This document shows, in pieces, positions 33,112 to 45,476 of a stretch of 64,000 nt of DNA. The notes under the pieces are model-generated. The model had not been told where the DNA came from and searched no databases. It saw only the letters and a program-made list of their open reading frames with translations. Positions within the stretch are counted from its first letter, which is position 1, and each line of letters opens with the position of its first letter. Source of the DNA: Lindgomyces ingoldianus (lineage: Eukaryota > Ascomycota > Dothideomycetes > Pleosporales > Lindgomycetaceae); assembly GCF_010093535.1 (NCBI RefSeq), contig NW_022985204.1, forward strand, positions 276,802-340,801, in the 5' to 3' direction. A program made the translations under genes and the position numbers.

Positions 33112-36100
33112 CTAGTGGTATTTTTGAGCCGAATTATCTGTCCAACTTGACGTCTCGGAGGACCTCCGCGTGCTTGGGTAGATGACTCGGTCTGTGTTCA
33201 ACGAACCCCAGGAAGATTGTTTAGAGAATTTCAGAAGGCGGGTATGCATCCACTCCTCATATCTATTGTTGATATAATCGACCACTTCGTAGAACCCGTT
33301 GCTGCGCGCTAAGTCTAGAGGACGCATGCAAGCGTTGTTTCGAGAGTGGATGTGCTCGTCCAAATGGTCAATGAGAAGTCGGCAGACGTCTATGTCCAGC
33401 TCTTTCCGGTTACACGCAACATGAAGAGGAGTATTTCCAAGAATATCCTCGATGTGCATGTTTGCACCATTTGTGATGAGCTCCTGTAATACTTCACTGG
33501 AAGACTGGGAAGCAGCAATGTGAAGCGGCGTGCGTCCTTTCTTGTCTTGGGAAGATATGAGAGAGGTTTGATAATATTTGATCTCCCGACAGATGATCCG
33601 CACGATCGATGGAGTTGCCAGAGCAGCGGCATGGTGAAGTGCTGTCCGGCCGAGGCTGTCACAAGCCCCAACATCTGCAGAGTGGTGTAGCAAGAAGTAC
33701 AAAGCATCCTCATTGCCGTTCCGGGCGGCAACGATGAGAGGATATCTGAGTTTCCCTCCACACGTGTTGACTGAGAATTTCTTCTCCTCAACGAACCATT
33801 TCAGCCAAGACACTAGGTTCCACCCGGCCGCAAAATACACAAAGCTAGCTCCTCCTCGCATATCTTCGCGGGTTAGACCCCAAGCCTCCCAGTCCCGGGA
33901 GAACAGCTCACCAAGCACTTTGCTAGGGTTAGCGCCCTCTCTTTCCGCGGCAGTTGCATGGAAAACGAGCGTATCCTGGAAATATTGCCAAAGGGAGGGT
34001 ATTTTCTGGATTGTTCGGTAAGGTTCGCTGTCCGATGTTGGAGCGTGCAAGTCCGTAGATAGTTTCTCCGAAGAGGATTTCGGCTCCTCGGGTTTTGCCA
34101 GGGCCTCAAAGTACTGTCCCACAACGTATTCATGAGCAGCAGAAGCAGTTCCGGTTCCCAAATTCGAGCTGTGCAACGGGACTTGCCCCACCGGGGAAAT
34201 ATGTGCTCTTGTCGCCAAATTATTGCCATCCCATATCCAGCTTCCAACCTCCCTGAGAATATCAGGCAGTTCTCTGATGACAAGCGGTTCCCGCCGATCA
34301 AGTGGTGTGGGTCTTGAATGGCGGCTCCTCGGTAGGTTTTCTTTAGGTATCTCTAGGGGGCTCCGGAAATTGGTCATCTCCCTGGAGCTCAAGTCAAGAC
34401 CGATTGAGGGGGGGTCAAAGAGAGCCATCCTTTCTTGATGAAGTTTCCAACTTTCTTGAAGATAAATGCTAGCGATACTAACAGCAACTGAAGCGCTAGA
34501 TCCAAAACTCGCATGACTTCGAGATGCTAGAACTAATGCGTTACGCGAGTGAGTGTAACTATCAATATCAGCTGTAGTACTACTGTGTTCAGTTCTAGCT
34601 TTCACTCGGAAAATGTCCATCTCTTCTAGGAATCCATAGCTGATGCATGTACCTAGTATGTAGAGATTTCCATCGCCTCGGGGATTTTGAATAGCAGGGT
34701 CAAGCAAAGCGAAGCCGCGACCGTTTAGGAAAAATTCTCGAACGGACTCGTGGATAACATGGACGTATTTCCCGCTTTCGAAGGATCCAGCACCAGCACG
34801 GAGGGAGGACAGCACTGAAATAGGCCCTTCGATGGGCGCTGGGGATTGTCGATCTTTAATCTCGACCAAGCCAAGACAAATTTTCTTTATCCTTTTCGCA
34901 ATCTGTTCGTCGCTCTGAGTGTAATCTTTCGAGCCTTCCCATTCTTTGAGAGAAGAAAGGGATGGATTGGCGATGAAGGCCATCACATGATGCCATTCAG
35001 CCAACTCTAAGGGCCTTGCAGAGAGCAGAACCCACTGCATCGTATGGACAAGGGTTTCCACCTCACTTGGTTTTACTGTGCCCATCAACTTCACATACAA
35101 CTGCTCTAAGCGTGAGGGTACCTGGGTAAGTCGATACCATAAATAGCGAATATCTCTGCCGTCGTCCCAGTCATTCTGTAAAAGATTGATGACAAGGACC
35201 ACCCACAAAAACACGCCAGAGGCTTTTTCGACAACAGCCTTCTCCAAAGAAGTCCAGGCGGCTATTTCGCTCGAGTTTTCATTTGGGTTGCCGAGTTTCA
35301 GCGTCTGCGTTGTGTATAGTGTAATATCGGGACTATTGTTGTCTTCGACGACGATTTCGCGGCAAAGTGGTTTAGCTGGGTTTAAAGGATTCGTGACCGT
35401 AAATGAATTGCGACTTGAAAAACAAATTCTCAACTCAGCGCCAGATGTGTGCGCTACCACGGTTACTCGGCGGAAGAACCGTACAAGATCTCGGGCAGCG
35501 GTCACCTCACACTCGTCCACTCCGTCAATGAGAATAACTGTACGACTCGATCGCGCCTTGCTAAACATTCTCTGAAACACCTCTTGTAGTTCTACCAAGT
35601 CCCATTTTACCTCCCGCTGCTGAAGGCTTCTGTGCTGATATGTTTCGGTAAGATCCAGGCATTGCTCGTGAAAACCTGGAAGTAATTGGTAGATTAAAGA
35701 TCGAAAGAGGCCAAGAGGCATGCGTTCAAGTGGCGTGCGTTCAAGTGACGTCCTTTCAAGTAGATTAGCCCCTGAAGGGCTGAAGAAGAATGACGCAACC
35801 TGAGGGTTCAAGTTGGGGTGTTGCTTCACTAGTCTCAACGTTTCCTTCATCAAAGTAGATTTTCCCGATCCAGGTTTCCCTTTAATCCAAAGAAGTCCAG
35901 GTTGTTCCGGACCGTCTTGGCCTTGAAGCCAGGATTGAAATTCTGATGATTGAACTATCCACTGGCAAGTTCCGTCAACCGGCTTATCAATAGTTTGCTG
36001 CCACAACTCCATCTCAGAAAAGCTGAGCGAAGCCTGTAAGTCTGGTGGATCCCTTTAAGTTAGATACCGATGTCTTATAGAATTGTCGCGGTATACATAC

Positions 36101-37635
36101 CCCGAATGTTTCTTTCAAAGTCGCGTTGAGCAGCAAATGTTTCTAAGTAGCGTTAGCTACTACGCCATTACCGTCCATGCAGAATCTGCAGGCTAACCAT
36201 AGTTCTCATACCAATTATGCTGCGAATCCGGCTTGGGCTGGACAGCATCGTAGATAATTTTGAGCTCAGGCCCAACTTTTTGATAGTTATTATCGTCAAG
36301 GCCTTTAAATCTGCACATCTCTCTATGATCTGCGTCAAGTGTCTCGGCTCGCTCTTTGAGGTTGCCAATGAGGGATGACGGATTTGGGACAACCTATATG
36401 AAATATTACACATTTGATACGAAGGATACAGGGGTATGAGCAGAAGTTCCGACAAACCTTTTTATTTAGAGGGCCAATTTTGACACCATAGAGAGGACGC
36501 CCTTCCTGAAAGGTCTTGACCCTGAACTTGTATTTCTCCCACAACCGCGTGAACTTGTCGTGGCACCGCTCAAGGTCGGCATTTTCCAAGCCCAGAGAAT
36601 CTAAGACTGAAGAAGTGCTGTCCATGAGTAGAGCACTCGCGATCTTCCGGCCCTTCTCCCCGGTAGCAGCCCAGTCCTCGCTTCCCCGGTGGGGAGTGCC
36701 CATGAAGACAACTGCAGCAGTGGACTCCACGACATTCAGCGTACTTGGGTCATCCTGAGACTCGCTTGATATTGCAAGCGCCTATTCGTGCGTATTAGTG
36801 TTTCGTCAGTCTTTGAAGCTCGGGTGGCCACCTGTACCTCTTTAACAATAATACCGCCGAGAGAATGAGCAAGAAAGATGATCGGTCGGCTAAGGGTGGT
36901 TCGATGACGACAGAGGTCGTACAGAAAGTCCTTACCATAGGAATAGAGATGATTTTTGTTCACTGCCTTGCCATAACGTACAATCCTTGTGTCGTATCCC
37001 CAAACCAATATCCTCGCCTCTGGACATTGTGCAGGAAGGAGCTGTTCAGGCCAAAAGAATTGGGACTCAGTGGAGTCGCCTTGCCCTTCTTCCGAACTGT
37101 GAGTGGGCATAGATGTTCTCTTGGATTTTGGTCGTAACGATTGAGGGATGAAACGAGAGAGGTGCCTCTTTCGAGTCTTCCCTGGAACCTTTGAGTCTGG
37201 CTCCGGCACAGGGCCTTCAGTGGCCCAGGTGCGATATGGATGGCCTTGAAGGCCATGAACAAGAACAAAGCTAAACTCAGATCAGTATTGGTTGTTAAAG
37301 TATGCTATCATATAGCGTGAAGATAACTAGGGTGGAGTTGATTTGTTAGACCTCTTGCTAGAATTAGGAAGACAGGCAAAAGAATGCAAGATTCCGTTTA
37401 GAATTACATATCCATGGCATGCTCCGTGTTAGGTGACATGAAGCAGGAGGTAGAGATGACAATGATGAAGAAATGCTGTGGTTGAAGGAGCTTGGGCCGT
37501 GGGTTTCCACTCTGCCCCACTTACTCCACCCTGGACTTGGGAAAGGAACGACTGGACTCACTCAACGGTTGGATCTTTATCCTTAGGCCGGTATATTTCC
37601 GTGAAACCGGTGTCGTTGACTTTGACAGGCGACAT
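33112..37635 (-). CDS. SesB-like hydrolase-NACHT-ankyrin NLR
   Basis: Intact six-exon NLR rebuilt by splicing: complement(join(33112..36041, 36101..36142, 36198..36393, 36458..36781, 36838..37270, 37562..37635)), 1332 aa. Residues 1-330 are an alpha/beta-hydrolase of the kind that heads many fungal NLRs (SesB-type): oxyanion stretch VLVHGLQGHPYRTW, nucleophile elbow LAHSLGG, and VVFMGTPHRGS. The NACHT domain follows, with P-loop GKPGSGKS (K417) and Walker B VILIDGVDE. The C-terminal 250 residues hold about four ankyrin repeats (GRTALHHAA, GRTPLHIAA, GNTPLHVAC). Unlike the other two NLR-type genes here, its repeats are not homogenised. All five junctions keep frame and family motifs. Intron 1 (291 bp) is unusually long, and exon 5 is only 42 bp. 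Predicted role: non-self recognition with the hydrolase as effector (inference). Confidence 0.88.
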
Positions 37636-38316
37636 CGTCAGAGCAGTTGCATTGTTCTGAAAATTGAGGCAAATGTGATCAAAGAATCCAGCCTTCAGCC
37701 TGGTTCCGAGGCTGAGCGCTGAAGCGGCACCGCCGAGAGGTTCGCTAATCTACTGAGGGCGACGGCTTTTGGGAGCCTGAGATTTCGGGCAACAAACGCC
37801 TTCACATTATGCCACCTTGTTAATCGTGCCATATAAATTCAGTTTTGACAAGGCTTGGGATTCAGATAATAAACTCTTTCGCAGTCCGACGGTTTATGAC
37901 ATGCTATCACACAATGTGGAACATGACCAGGGTAAGGGCTAGGTGTAAACCTCGTGACAGAACTAGGGAAAACTGTAAAAGCATACAAATTTCTATGCTA
38001 AAGAACCCCTGTAGTGTTCCCTTTTAGGTGATAATATGTAGCATTAGAAATGCTAGGGATAGTGCTCATAAGAGCAAGCACTTTAACAAACCTTGAAATT
38101 TGTGCAGCAAAGGATGCCATAAACGTCACCAATGGGATATTTGAAAACTTGGAAGATAGAATTGACTTTTCGAGCAATCCAACCTGAACTATCAAACCCC
38201 ACCAACATAATCGCTATCCAACATGGGTATCCGCATCGAAGAAACCAAATCCACTAAATCCATCCCAAAGCCCATGTCATGACCCAAACTATATCTCTCC
38301 AAAACTAACATACCTT
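37636..38316. other. Gap between NLR and DUF2235 gene, with duplicated intron segment
   Basis: 680 bp with no gene. About 37850-38035 aligns, roughly two thirds identical by eye, with 37275-37445 inside intron 1 of the NLR ('atgctatca', 'agaa.tagg.a.ac.g.aaaag', 'ttttaggtga'). This implies a partial tandem duplication of the NLR's 5' region. Confidence 0.5.
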
Positions 38317-40378
38317 TCAAACCCTTAAGGTTCCCTTCCTTGTATTCTTCTCTCCCTCCCACCACGCCTTATCTTTCTGCCTTCGATGAGGCATACTCTC
38401 TCTAACCTCTGTCTCCCTATCCAAACTCCTCGCCCGACTCCTCTTCTCACTCTCCACAAAACTCCTCCTCTCCTTCCCTCCCCCACCTCCACCGCCTCTA
38501 CTCCTGTTCCTCCCCGCCATCGCCGCAGCCCCCATATCCGCACTCAACGGCCTCACACTCTTCTTCTTCTTCCCAGATACCGTTGCCGGGGGCTTCTTAA
38601 CATAATCGTAAGTCTCTGGATCCCTCCTCGCAAGCTCTCTCTCGAGTCTCCAGAGAGGGGCTTCGGGTAGCACGCGCGCGCCATCTGAGTCCTTGAATTT
38701 CAGTTTCCAGAAGATGTCGGCGTCGGATTTGGAGCGTGGGCCGTAGTCGACAACGAGTTTGTAGTTATCGGTTAGAGCGCGGCATTCGTAGATGCCTTTG
38801 TCGTCGACACCTGGGCCGTTGAGGCGGATCCGTGTGCGGACTGATGGGTGGATGTATTCGTTTGTTAGGCGGAGAGGACGGGAGGTTGTGCGACCGGTCG
38901 AGGGGTCGACGGCGTGGTAGAGCCCGGGTGTGCGGTGCTTGGGTGATTATGTTAGCATTCTCCTCTTCTCTAAAATGTAGGGAGAGGTTGGGCTTACTTG
39001 TCCGCCTCCTATGGCATACAGACCGGTCATGGAATTAAAGATTTCCCCAAATGACCACGGCCTTATCTCCTGTCGGTTCTTACGGTAATACTTGTCGTTC
39101 TCGTGATCTTCGTCTAGTAGATACTGGTCTCTCATATCTAAAAATGGTTCGAGTTGGCTCATCATCCATGCCAATGTGATGTTTGCTAGCTGTTGATCAT
39201 CGTAGCCTCCTCCGACATTGCTATGCACACCTGGGAACCAGACTTGACGCAATGTCGTCCGATTTCTTTCTGGCTTCTCCCATAGGGCAGGAGAAAAGGC
39301 ACTACGCTTTTCGTCCAGCGCAAGCGCTTGGAATGCATTCTCGATGTTAGGAGAGAGTTTCGTGTCGTAGAAACTCATCTCTTTGGACTCGTTGCTTTGC
39401 AAACCAACTTTCGTCAACCATCCAACTCTTGGCGTACCCAAGCTCCCCACAGTGTCCCACACTCCGATAGCTTTAATCGGTATGTCGAGTCTAGTCAAAC
39501 CTCTTCTTGTTAACTCGTCTACATATCTAGGATCGTCTGCGCTAGGTTTATTAGGAAAGGGGACATTTGGATTCTTAGCAATATACTTTGGATCTCGGCG
39601 ATGCTGAACGTCTTTGAAAACTTCGGGTAGAGCGTGGATTCCCTTTTTGGTGAGAAGCCCTACTTCTCCAACAAGACCAGCGATGCTACGTGCTGTGAAA
39701 GCGCCTCGAGAGAATCCAAGCAGGAAGATTTCGTCACCGGGATGGTAGTTGTTGGCCAGGAAAGAGTAGCCTTCTCGGACAGCGTCCCCGAGACCTTCTC
39801 CAAGAGTACCTGTGCAGGGTCAGTCGTCCGCAGATTCAACAAAATAAGAGATTCAGATGATGAAAGCTGAGCTCACCACCCACAACGCGATCTACAAGAC
39901 CGCCTTGAGTCCCAACGCCGAAGTGATAGTACACTATTTGGGGAATACCATCTTGACTGACAGGTTTAATAGCTCTCGATATCCGCGTGACGTTACTCGG
40001 AATCGACAGCTTTCCGTTCACGAGGCCATTGTCAGAGTTTAGCCATGTTCCTAAAACAGGTAGCAGCATTAGCACAATTCTCGAATTTAACTCCCCCTCC
40101 TTCTCTATGTCAACACATAACCCCTGGCTCTGTTCTTAAGAGCAGTGAAAAAGGAAGAGAAGTCAATCTTGCAAATTAAATCCTGAAAAGGACATACCAT
40201 CACAAGCAACAATCAATCTTTTAAACATCCCCCTCCCGCCACTCAACCCGGGCGCATCTATCACAATCGGCGGTCTATTCTGCGGTGGCAAATCTACCAC
40301 AATCGGAGCTGATGCTCTCGGATTCGCCATGCTGGGTGCTCTACTTCTACTCCTAGCAGGGGACCTTGGAGCCGCCAT
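38317..40378 (-). CDS. DUF2235 alpha/beta-hydrolase
   Basis: 595 aa, complement(join(38317..38937, 38998..39809, 39877..40050, 40051+147-bp intron, 40198..40378)), that is four exons separated by introns of 60, 67 and 147 bp. The DUF2235 core (about 50-390) shows the CDGTWLNSD opening across intron 1, the nucleophile elbow GFSRGAF, and KAIGVWDTVGSLG and FPGVHSNVGGGYDD with the likely catalytic His. DUF2235 includes bacterial type VI secretion phospholipase effectors (Tle1); fungal members are common and mostly uncharacterised. The C-terminal 100 residues are Arg/Ser/Gly-rich and disordered. The N-terminus has no clear signal peptide. It lies directly upstream of the NLR on the same strand. 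Confidence 0.88.
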
Positions 40379-41859
40379 CCCGCGTCTGCGCTTTGTCTGG
40401 TCCGACTCAGACGAGGGGAAATACCCCGAGTCCGAAGTTTCTGAATCCAGATTTCAGGTTTGTCGACCAAATCCCACACACTTTACCCCTCTTCGCGCTC
40501 TTGCCTCTCGCGATGCTCGCTTGCCGGTGCTTGATGCAAATAGTCCAATATCGGATGTGCGAAAAGTCGCCGGAGTCAAATGCGCGTAGTCACCAGACTG
40601 TGGTTCAACCTGACGGTTGACGGGAACGTTAGACTAGCCACACCACGTGCGCGTGAAGCGATGCAGATGCGCGAAGTGTGACGCGCGTGCCTGCGTGCAG
40701 TTGGGTCGTCCCGCAAATGCAATCCAGGAGACTGGAGGAAAAAAAAGGCCAGATTCCGATTACAGTCAGTGCTGGGACTGCCTTAACGTGGTTCGTCTCC
40801 CAGCCTCGTACTCAAATCGACGGGACAACTCAATCGCGGCCTCCGGCAGAGCGCGGAATGCTGCAGTGGTGGGCGCGGGAATACGGGTAGATCCAGGGAA
40901 AATAATGGGTAAGGCCGTTGACATTCTCAGGACGTTGAGAAAGAGTTTGCGCCGCGCTGAGTCGATGTGGTCTGTATCACCTGTGCTTGGGCGTTGGTGC
41001 TTGCGCGGCTGGCCCTGCCTCCTCAACCTTCGACGCTCGGCTTACAGTGATCAAGGTGGCTGGGAGGACCGGGTGGGGGCCAACGGTGTCACTTCGTCAT
41101 GAGAATGAATTAACAATGGGGAATTTAATAATTAACGTCGATGGACAGATGAGAATTGTCAAAGGGTTTTGGAGGGTCGCCCAGCTGTGGTGTCCGGGTT
41201 TACTATCATGGATTACCTTGCTTCATCTTCATGCGGCTCCAACTTGGGCAGTAAGTTTGTCCGGTGAAGCAGCCCAAACTGCAGCTGCTTTTGGTTAGAG
41301 GGCGCACAATAGTAAGTTGCAATCCGGTGTAGATGCTCCCAAGAGGAGCTGGCCTATCTCGTGTTTCTGCGTCCTAGATAGCCTAACGTGTTCTACGAAG
41401 ATGTAATCCCTTGTCGACAATACGAAGAGTAGACATATGGCGCAACACTTGAGAGCAGATGTAGGAAGTCGCAGTATGCAGAGAACGGCATGAGTAAGAA
41501 CTGTATCAACTGTTTTTCAATTTCAAAGCTTTTGTATCCTGCAATCTTTGCCGCCATCAGCATTGTCTCGAAAGCCATACCAGCTAAGTTCAACCAGTGC
41601 CTTAGCCACCAATATCATAGCTATCTTACAAGAAGTCCCGACCCCTCGTCTGAACACCAAATCGCCGACTTGATATCCTCAAATCGGCAAAATCCCCAAG
41701 ATCTGCAAGACTGATGCAGCGCGAGCGGCGAATGGACCATCTAGGATATACGCCAGAAGAGAAGGGGAGAGGATATACTAAAAGCATACAAAACAAGTGT
41801 TCGCGCCCGATAAGAGATTCGTGGTCAACTTCGTTTATCAAATGTCGTAATCTGGGTCC
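40379..41859. other. Intergenic, no gene seen
   Basis: About 1.5 kb between the DUF2235 start and the stop of the GDS1-like gene. Several frames of up to 151 aa overlap on both strands without recognisable content. Confidence 0.5.
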
Positions 41860-43124
41860 TCAGTATCCACCAAACAAATCGTCTAATTCCTCGAGCTCAA
41901 CGTGTTCTGGACTCTTCATCTCCGACCAACCCCACTCGAATTCATCGTTCGTCATCTTTGCATCGACCGGCTTGAACATAGGTGGGGGCATTTGAATTTC
42001 AAGCGCTGGCTTGAGCATCGGGCTGCTCGAAGCGAAGTCCGACTGGAAAGTCGAAACGTGGTCCATTGCGCCAAACAATGCTGCTGCGGTTTCGGAGTTC
42101 TTTCGCGCGGCACTTTCTTCCGTCTCTTCAACCTCAGGAATCTCGTACATGGTTACATCAGTGCTCTGGGTCTCCTCTGATGAGGAGCTGGTTTTCCGCT
42201 CACGTTCCTCACTCCTCCTTCGCTGCAGGAACGATGCCGTCTGCGTGAATTCCTTCTCGTCTCTCTCCAATGGAGGCGATTGGGCTCGCCGATTATGCGC
42301 AATGTTAATGGTTGTTGGTGGATGGGTCTGGTTCGAGAACGGGTCGGTACCATCGTCAAAGTCTGGCGAGGAGAGATCTAATTCAGGCGAGGGCGACATG
42401 CGGTCTCGTGATCGCGCCTCTAGATCCTCCTCCTCGGAAGCAGCGGATGAGAGGGACGGCGATATGATTCTCGCCGTCGCCGGTCCGCTTCCTGCATCGG
42501 CGGGGATGGGCTGGGGTGCGCAGGTGGTCAGGAAGTAGTAGACGCGCTTGGGGTGCGTGCCAACAAGCGTCTTATCGAGGGGACACTTTGACAGCGCAGT
42601 CCACGGCCGCTTTAGGTAAGTCGCGAGGCGCGATGAAATGATTGCAGCTGGATTCGCGGAGCTATAGCGCACGTCAGCATAAGGCAGACAAAGCTTAGTA
42701 TTGTCTCTAAAACATACCTCTCAACAATAGGAATGGTGGCCGAGAGCACTGCAGCCAGTTCTTTGAGAAGATGTGGCCGGTTTCCCGTCTTCTCGAGTTG
42801 CTCTATGACGCCGACAACGATTGTGTCGTCGATGCCTTCCGTGTCGACCTTTGTTTGTCCCGATGCTCCACCGGGTGACGGTGGCGGGGTGTCGGCCACG
42901 CGGCCGGCACTCCTAGGGGGATCATCGAAGCGCAGCGTTGAGGTTCGTGGAGGGCTTGTTGGTGTCGAAGTGATGGAATGCGTGCGCTTTGCTTTTTTGG
43001 CCGGTGGTTGGTGATGCGGATCGGTCGCAGTCGAAGGCGGTGAGCGCGCGGACCGTGGGCCACCAGGCACAGCTATGCCGAGCGAGGGCAACGACAGCGA
43101 CTTCCGGCGGGTGTTGTAGGGCAT
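41860..43124 (-). CDS. GDS1-like winged-helix protein
   Basis: 402 aa, complement(join(41860..42661, 42718..43124)) with a 56-bp intron. The centre (about 105-195) carries a winged-helix domain like yeast Gds1: DDTIVVGVIEQLEKTG, then AAIISSRLATYLKRPWTAL and PKRVYYFLTTCAPQP. The junction IVE-SSANPAA restores the domain across the intron. The N-terminus is basic and Ser/Pro-rich (MPYNTRRKSLSLP; KKAKR, a possible nuclear signal). The C-terminal 200 residues are acidic/Ser-rich, possibly an activation region. Likely a nuclear regulatory protein; targets unknown. Met 43124 was chosen because sequence upstream is low complexity. Confidence 0.8.
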
Positions 43125-45476
43125 CGTGTCGCGGGGGAGTTTGTCGCGAAGAGGATGCGATGGAGAGGAAGCACTGCTCCTGGGCCGAAAATAATTCCTG
43201 CGGCTGGTGGACGACGACGGGGCACGACGTTGTTGTTGCCGCGAGAATACTTGGGCGAAGCGATTGGGTGCAGAATGTGCAGGTGCAGGAGTGCAGGAGC
43301 CTTGACCAGAAGCGTTACCGCTGGGCAATGCAAGGCAAAGCGGCGTGCAGCGTGCGACACTTCTGCCTGTCGCTGATGACTTTGGTGTGGCAAGCCGGCT
43401 TAATCTGGTCGCTGTGCTGACGGCGTCAAACAGGCGGCAAGGTGGGCTGCTTCGCTCTGAAAGCTTCGAATGAATCCGCCGCTCGCCTCCTGAGCAGACC
43501 AGAGCAGACCAGAACAGACCAGAACAGACCAGATGTGGTGTGTAACCAGTCGGAGAGGCAACAGGCTGCAAACGAGCTCTGCGCAACAAATAGTAAATGT
43601 TGCTGCAGCAGACGGCAGCAGGAGCTCGACGCAAGGCACAAAGGCACAGAGGATCCTAGAGAAGGGCGAGGTAGGTGAGGAGGGGAGGGGAGGGGAGGGG
43701 AGGTGGTGGAATGGGGAGAGGAGGGTACGGAGTGATGGCAAGAACCACTAAACTCAGCCTAGGCGGCCGTGCGTAGGGTGAAGGGTGAAGGGTGAATGTG
43801 TTCAAGGATGCCATCGACACTGCGGGCAAAGGAATATGACAACACTGCTACTTTTAGAGCCCTCTCGTGCTTCTGTCGTCGCCAGGGGCTGGAGGCCAAG
43901 TGGCAGCCAATTAGCAAGGCCACACCACGCAGCAGCCGTCGCACACACAGCGAGCACCTCCACCAATTTCCAAAATTTCCAAGATACTGATGATGAAAAG
44001 CAAAATCCGCCTGCGCATCTCAAATGCATAGTCAGTCGCCTTCTCCTAACCGTCGTGCACAGTTCCCCGCCCGTCTCCCGACTAAGCCGTCTGGACCCTT
44101 GGAACTTGGATCACTGGAGCTAGAGCCTGGATGTGGAGTCTGCCGCAGAGCTGAACGGCTTTGATCCGGCGAACCTTTTCGCCTGGATCCGGATTTTTTG
44201 AAGGAATCTCGTAGCCACAGCGACGCCGCCATATTAGAAACAACAAGTCTGCCATTATTTGCCGCTGTTTACCCTCGCATTGGGTTCCGTCATTGCCCTC
44301 TATGCCCACTGCCCTCATCGCAGGCCCAGGCTCTGGGCCTCTGGCAGGCATCCCGGGCATGAGACTCGAGAAATTTTGGCCATGATCTGATGGGGTTGCA
44401 TATCATCTCGTTCCAGCAGCAGGTGAGCCCCTGTTTCGACGCCCGCCCTAATCAATTTAGCCTCAACGCCATGCCGGTCTCTGCACAAGCCTGCAAAGGC
44501 GGTGAGCCAGAACAACTTTTTTTTTCTCTCCCCATGCATCGGGTGTTTCTTTGGCCTCGGTAGTCGCGGAGCTCTATCGGACAAAAAGGAAGACGATTGC
44601 GCCTGGGCCGCCCAGCAAGCAATGAGCATCCGTTCGACCAGTTGCAGTCAGCTCATAAAAACAACATGCAACTCGCCGACAAAAGCAGCGCTGCGGCAGC
44701 GATGCGAAACCGCTGTGTTCTCACCTTTTTCTGGAAAGCTGCTGGGATGTGCGTTTCACAAGCCGGCACAACCTGTTTCTGGACAAGGCACGCGACGCAG
44801 GAGGGAGCTGCCCTGATTGGCAGCGCAAGTGAATGTCTTTCCCCAATCGTACCAACACCATTACACAAAGCCGCAGTGCTGCACCGTCACTTTTGTGGGG
44901 ATGCGTGTCGCGGGTTAGCAAACACGCTTCGGATGCACCCTGCCTCCCCCACTCCCCCCAGATGACGCCGGAGGAGGCGAATGAATCGGGAAGCTTTATA
45001 GCTGCGTTGTCCGTCGTTGCGCTGCCTTTGATCGCGGCCAAGACGAGTCATGCATGTAAGCCAGTAGCTGCATGCTGTCGACAACTATGCATCGGAGTCT
45101 AGATCATATTTAGATGAAATGTATCGCTGGTGGAGGATTTGTCCCTCTTGACGATTGTTCCTCTGCGGGACAGTCGATTTATCTGCAAGCCATGTCTTAC
45201 GCGCCGCCATGTTTCTGACCTGAATCCTGGATTTCGGTCGCTAGACTTGCTTTTGTGCTTCATCATTTCTTGATGACCATTTTCCCATGAGGGCGTTCAT
45301 ATAATCGTAGCCGGTAATGACGAGAATAATAAATGTCTCTTAACCATGCGTTTTCCATCAAAACTGGTTCTAGAACGTAGACATTCAAGCTTTCGCTGCC
45401 CTGTCTGATTGGATATATGCCGGTATCTTATCGTACTGGATGCTAGTGGAGCTTCATCGGCCATAAACTTGACTGC
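43125..45476. other. Long upstream region with simple repeats, no gene seen
   Basis: 2.35 kb before the GDS1-like gene, ending at the 3' side of the OMS1-like gene. It holds a 10-bp tandem repeat (agaccagaac-type, about 43495-43534), a (GGGGA)n purine tract (about 43677-43703) and a 'gggtgaa' triplet repeat (about 43778-43797). A long promoter or 5' UTR of the regulatory gene is likely. Confidence 0.5.

Noticed and set aside
40647..41102. 151-aa Cys/Arg-rich plus-strand frame
   Set aside because: No ordered Cys spacing for a zinc cluster, no conserved motif, and overlapped by other equally long frames.
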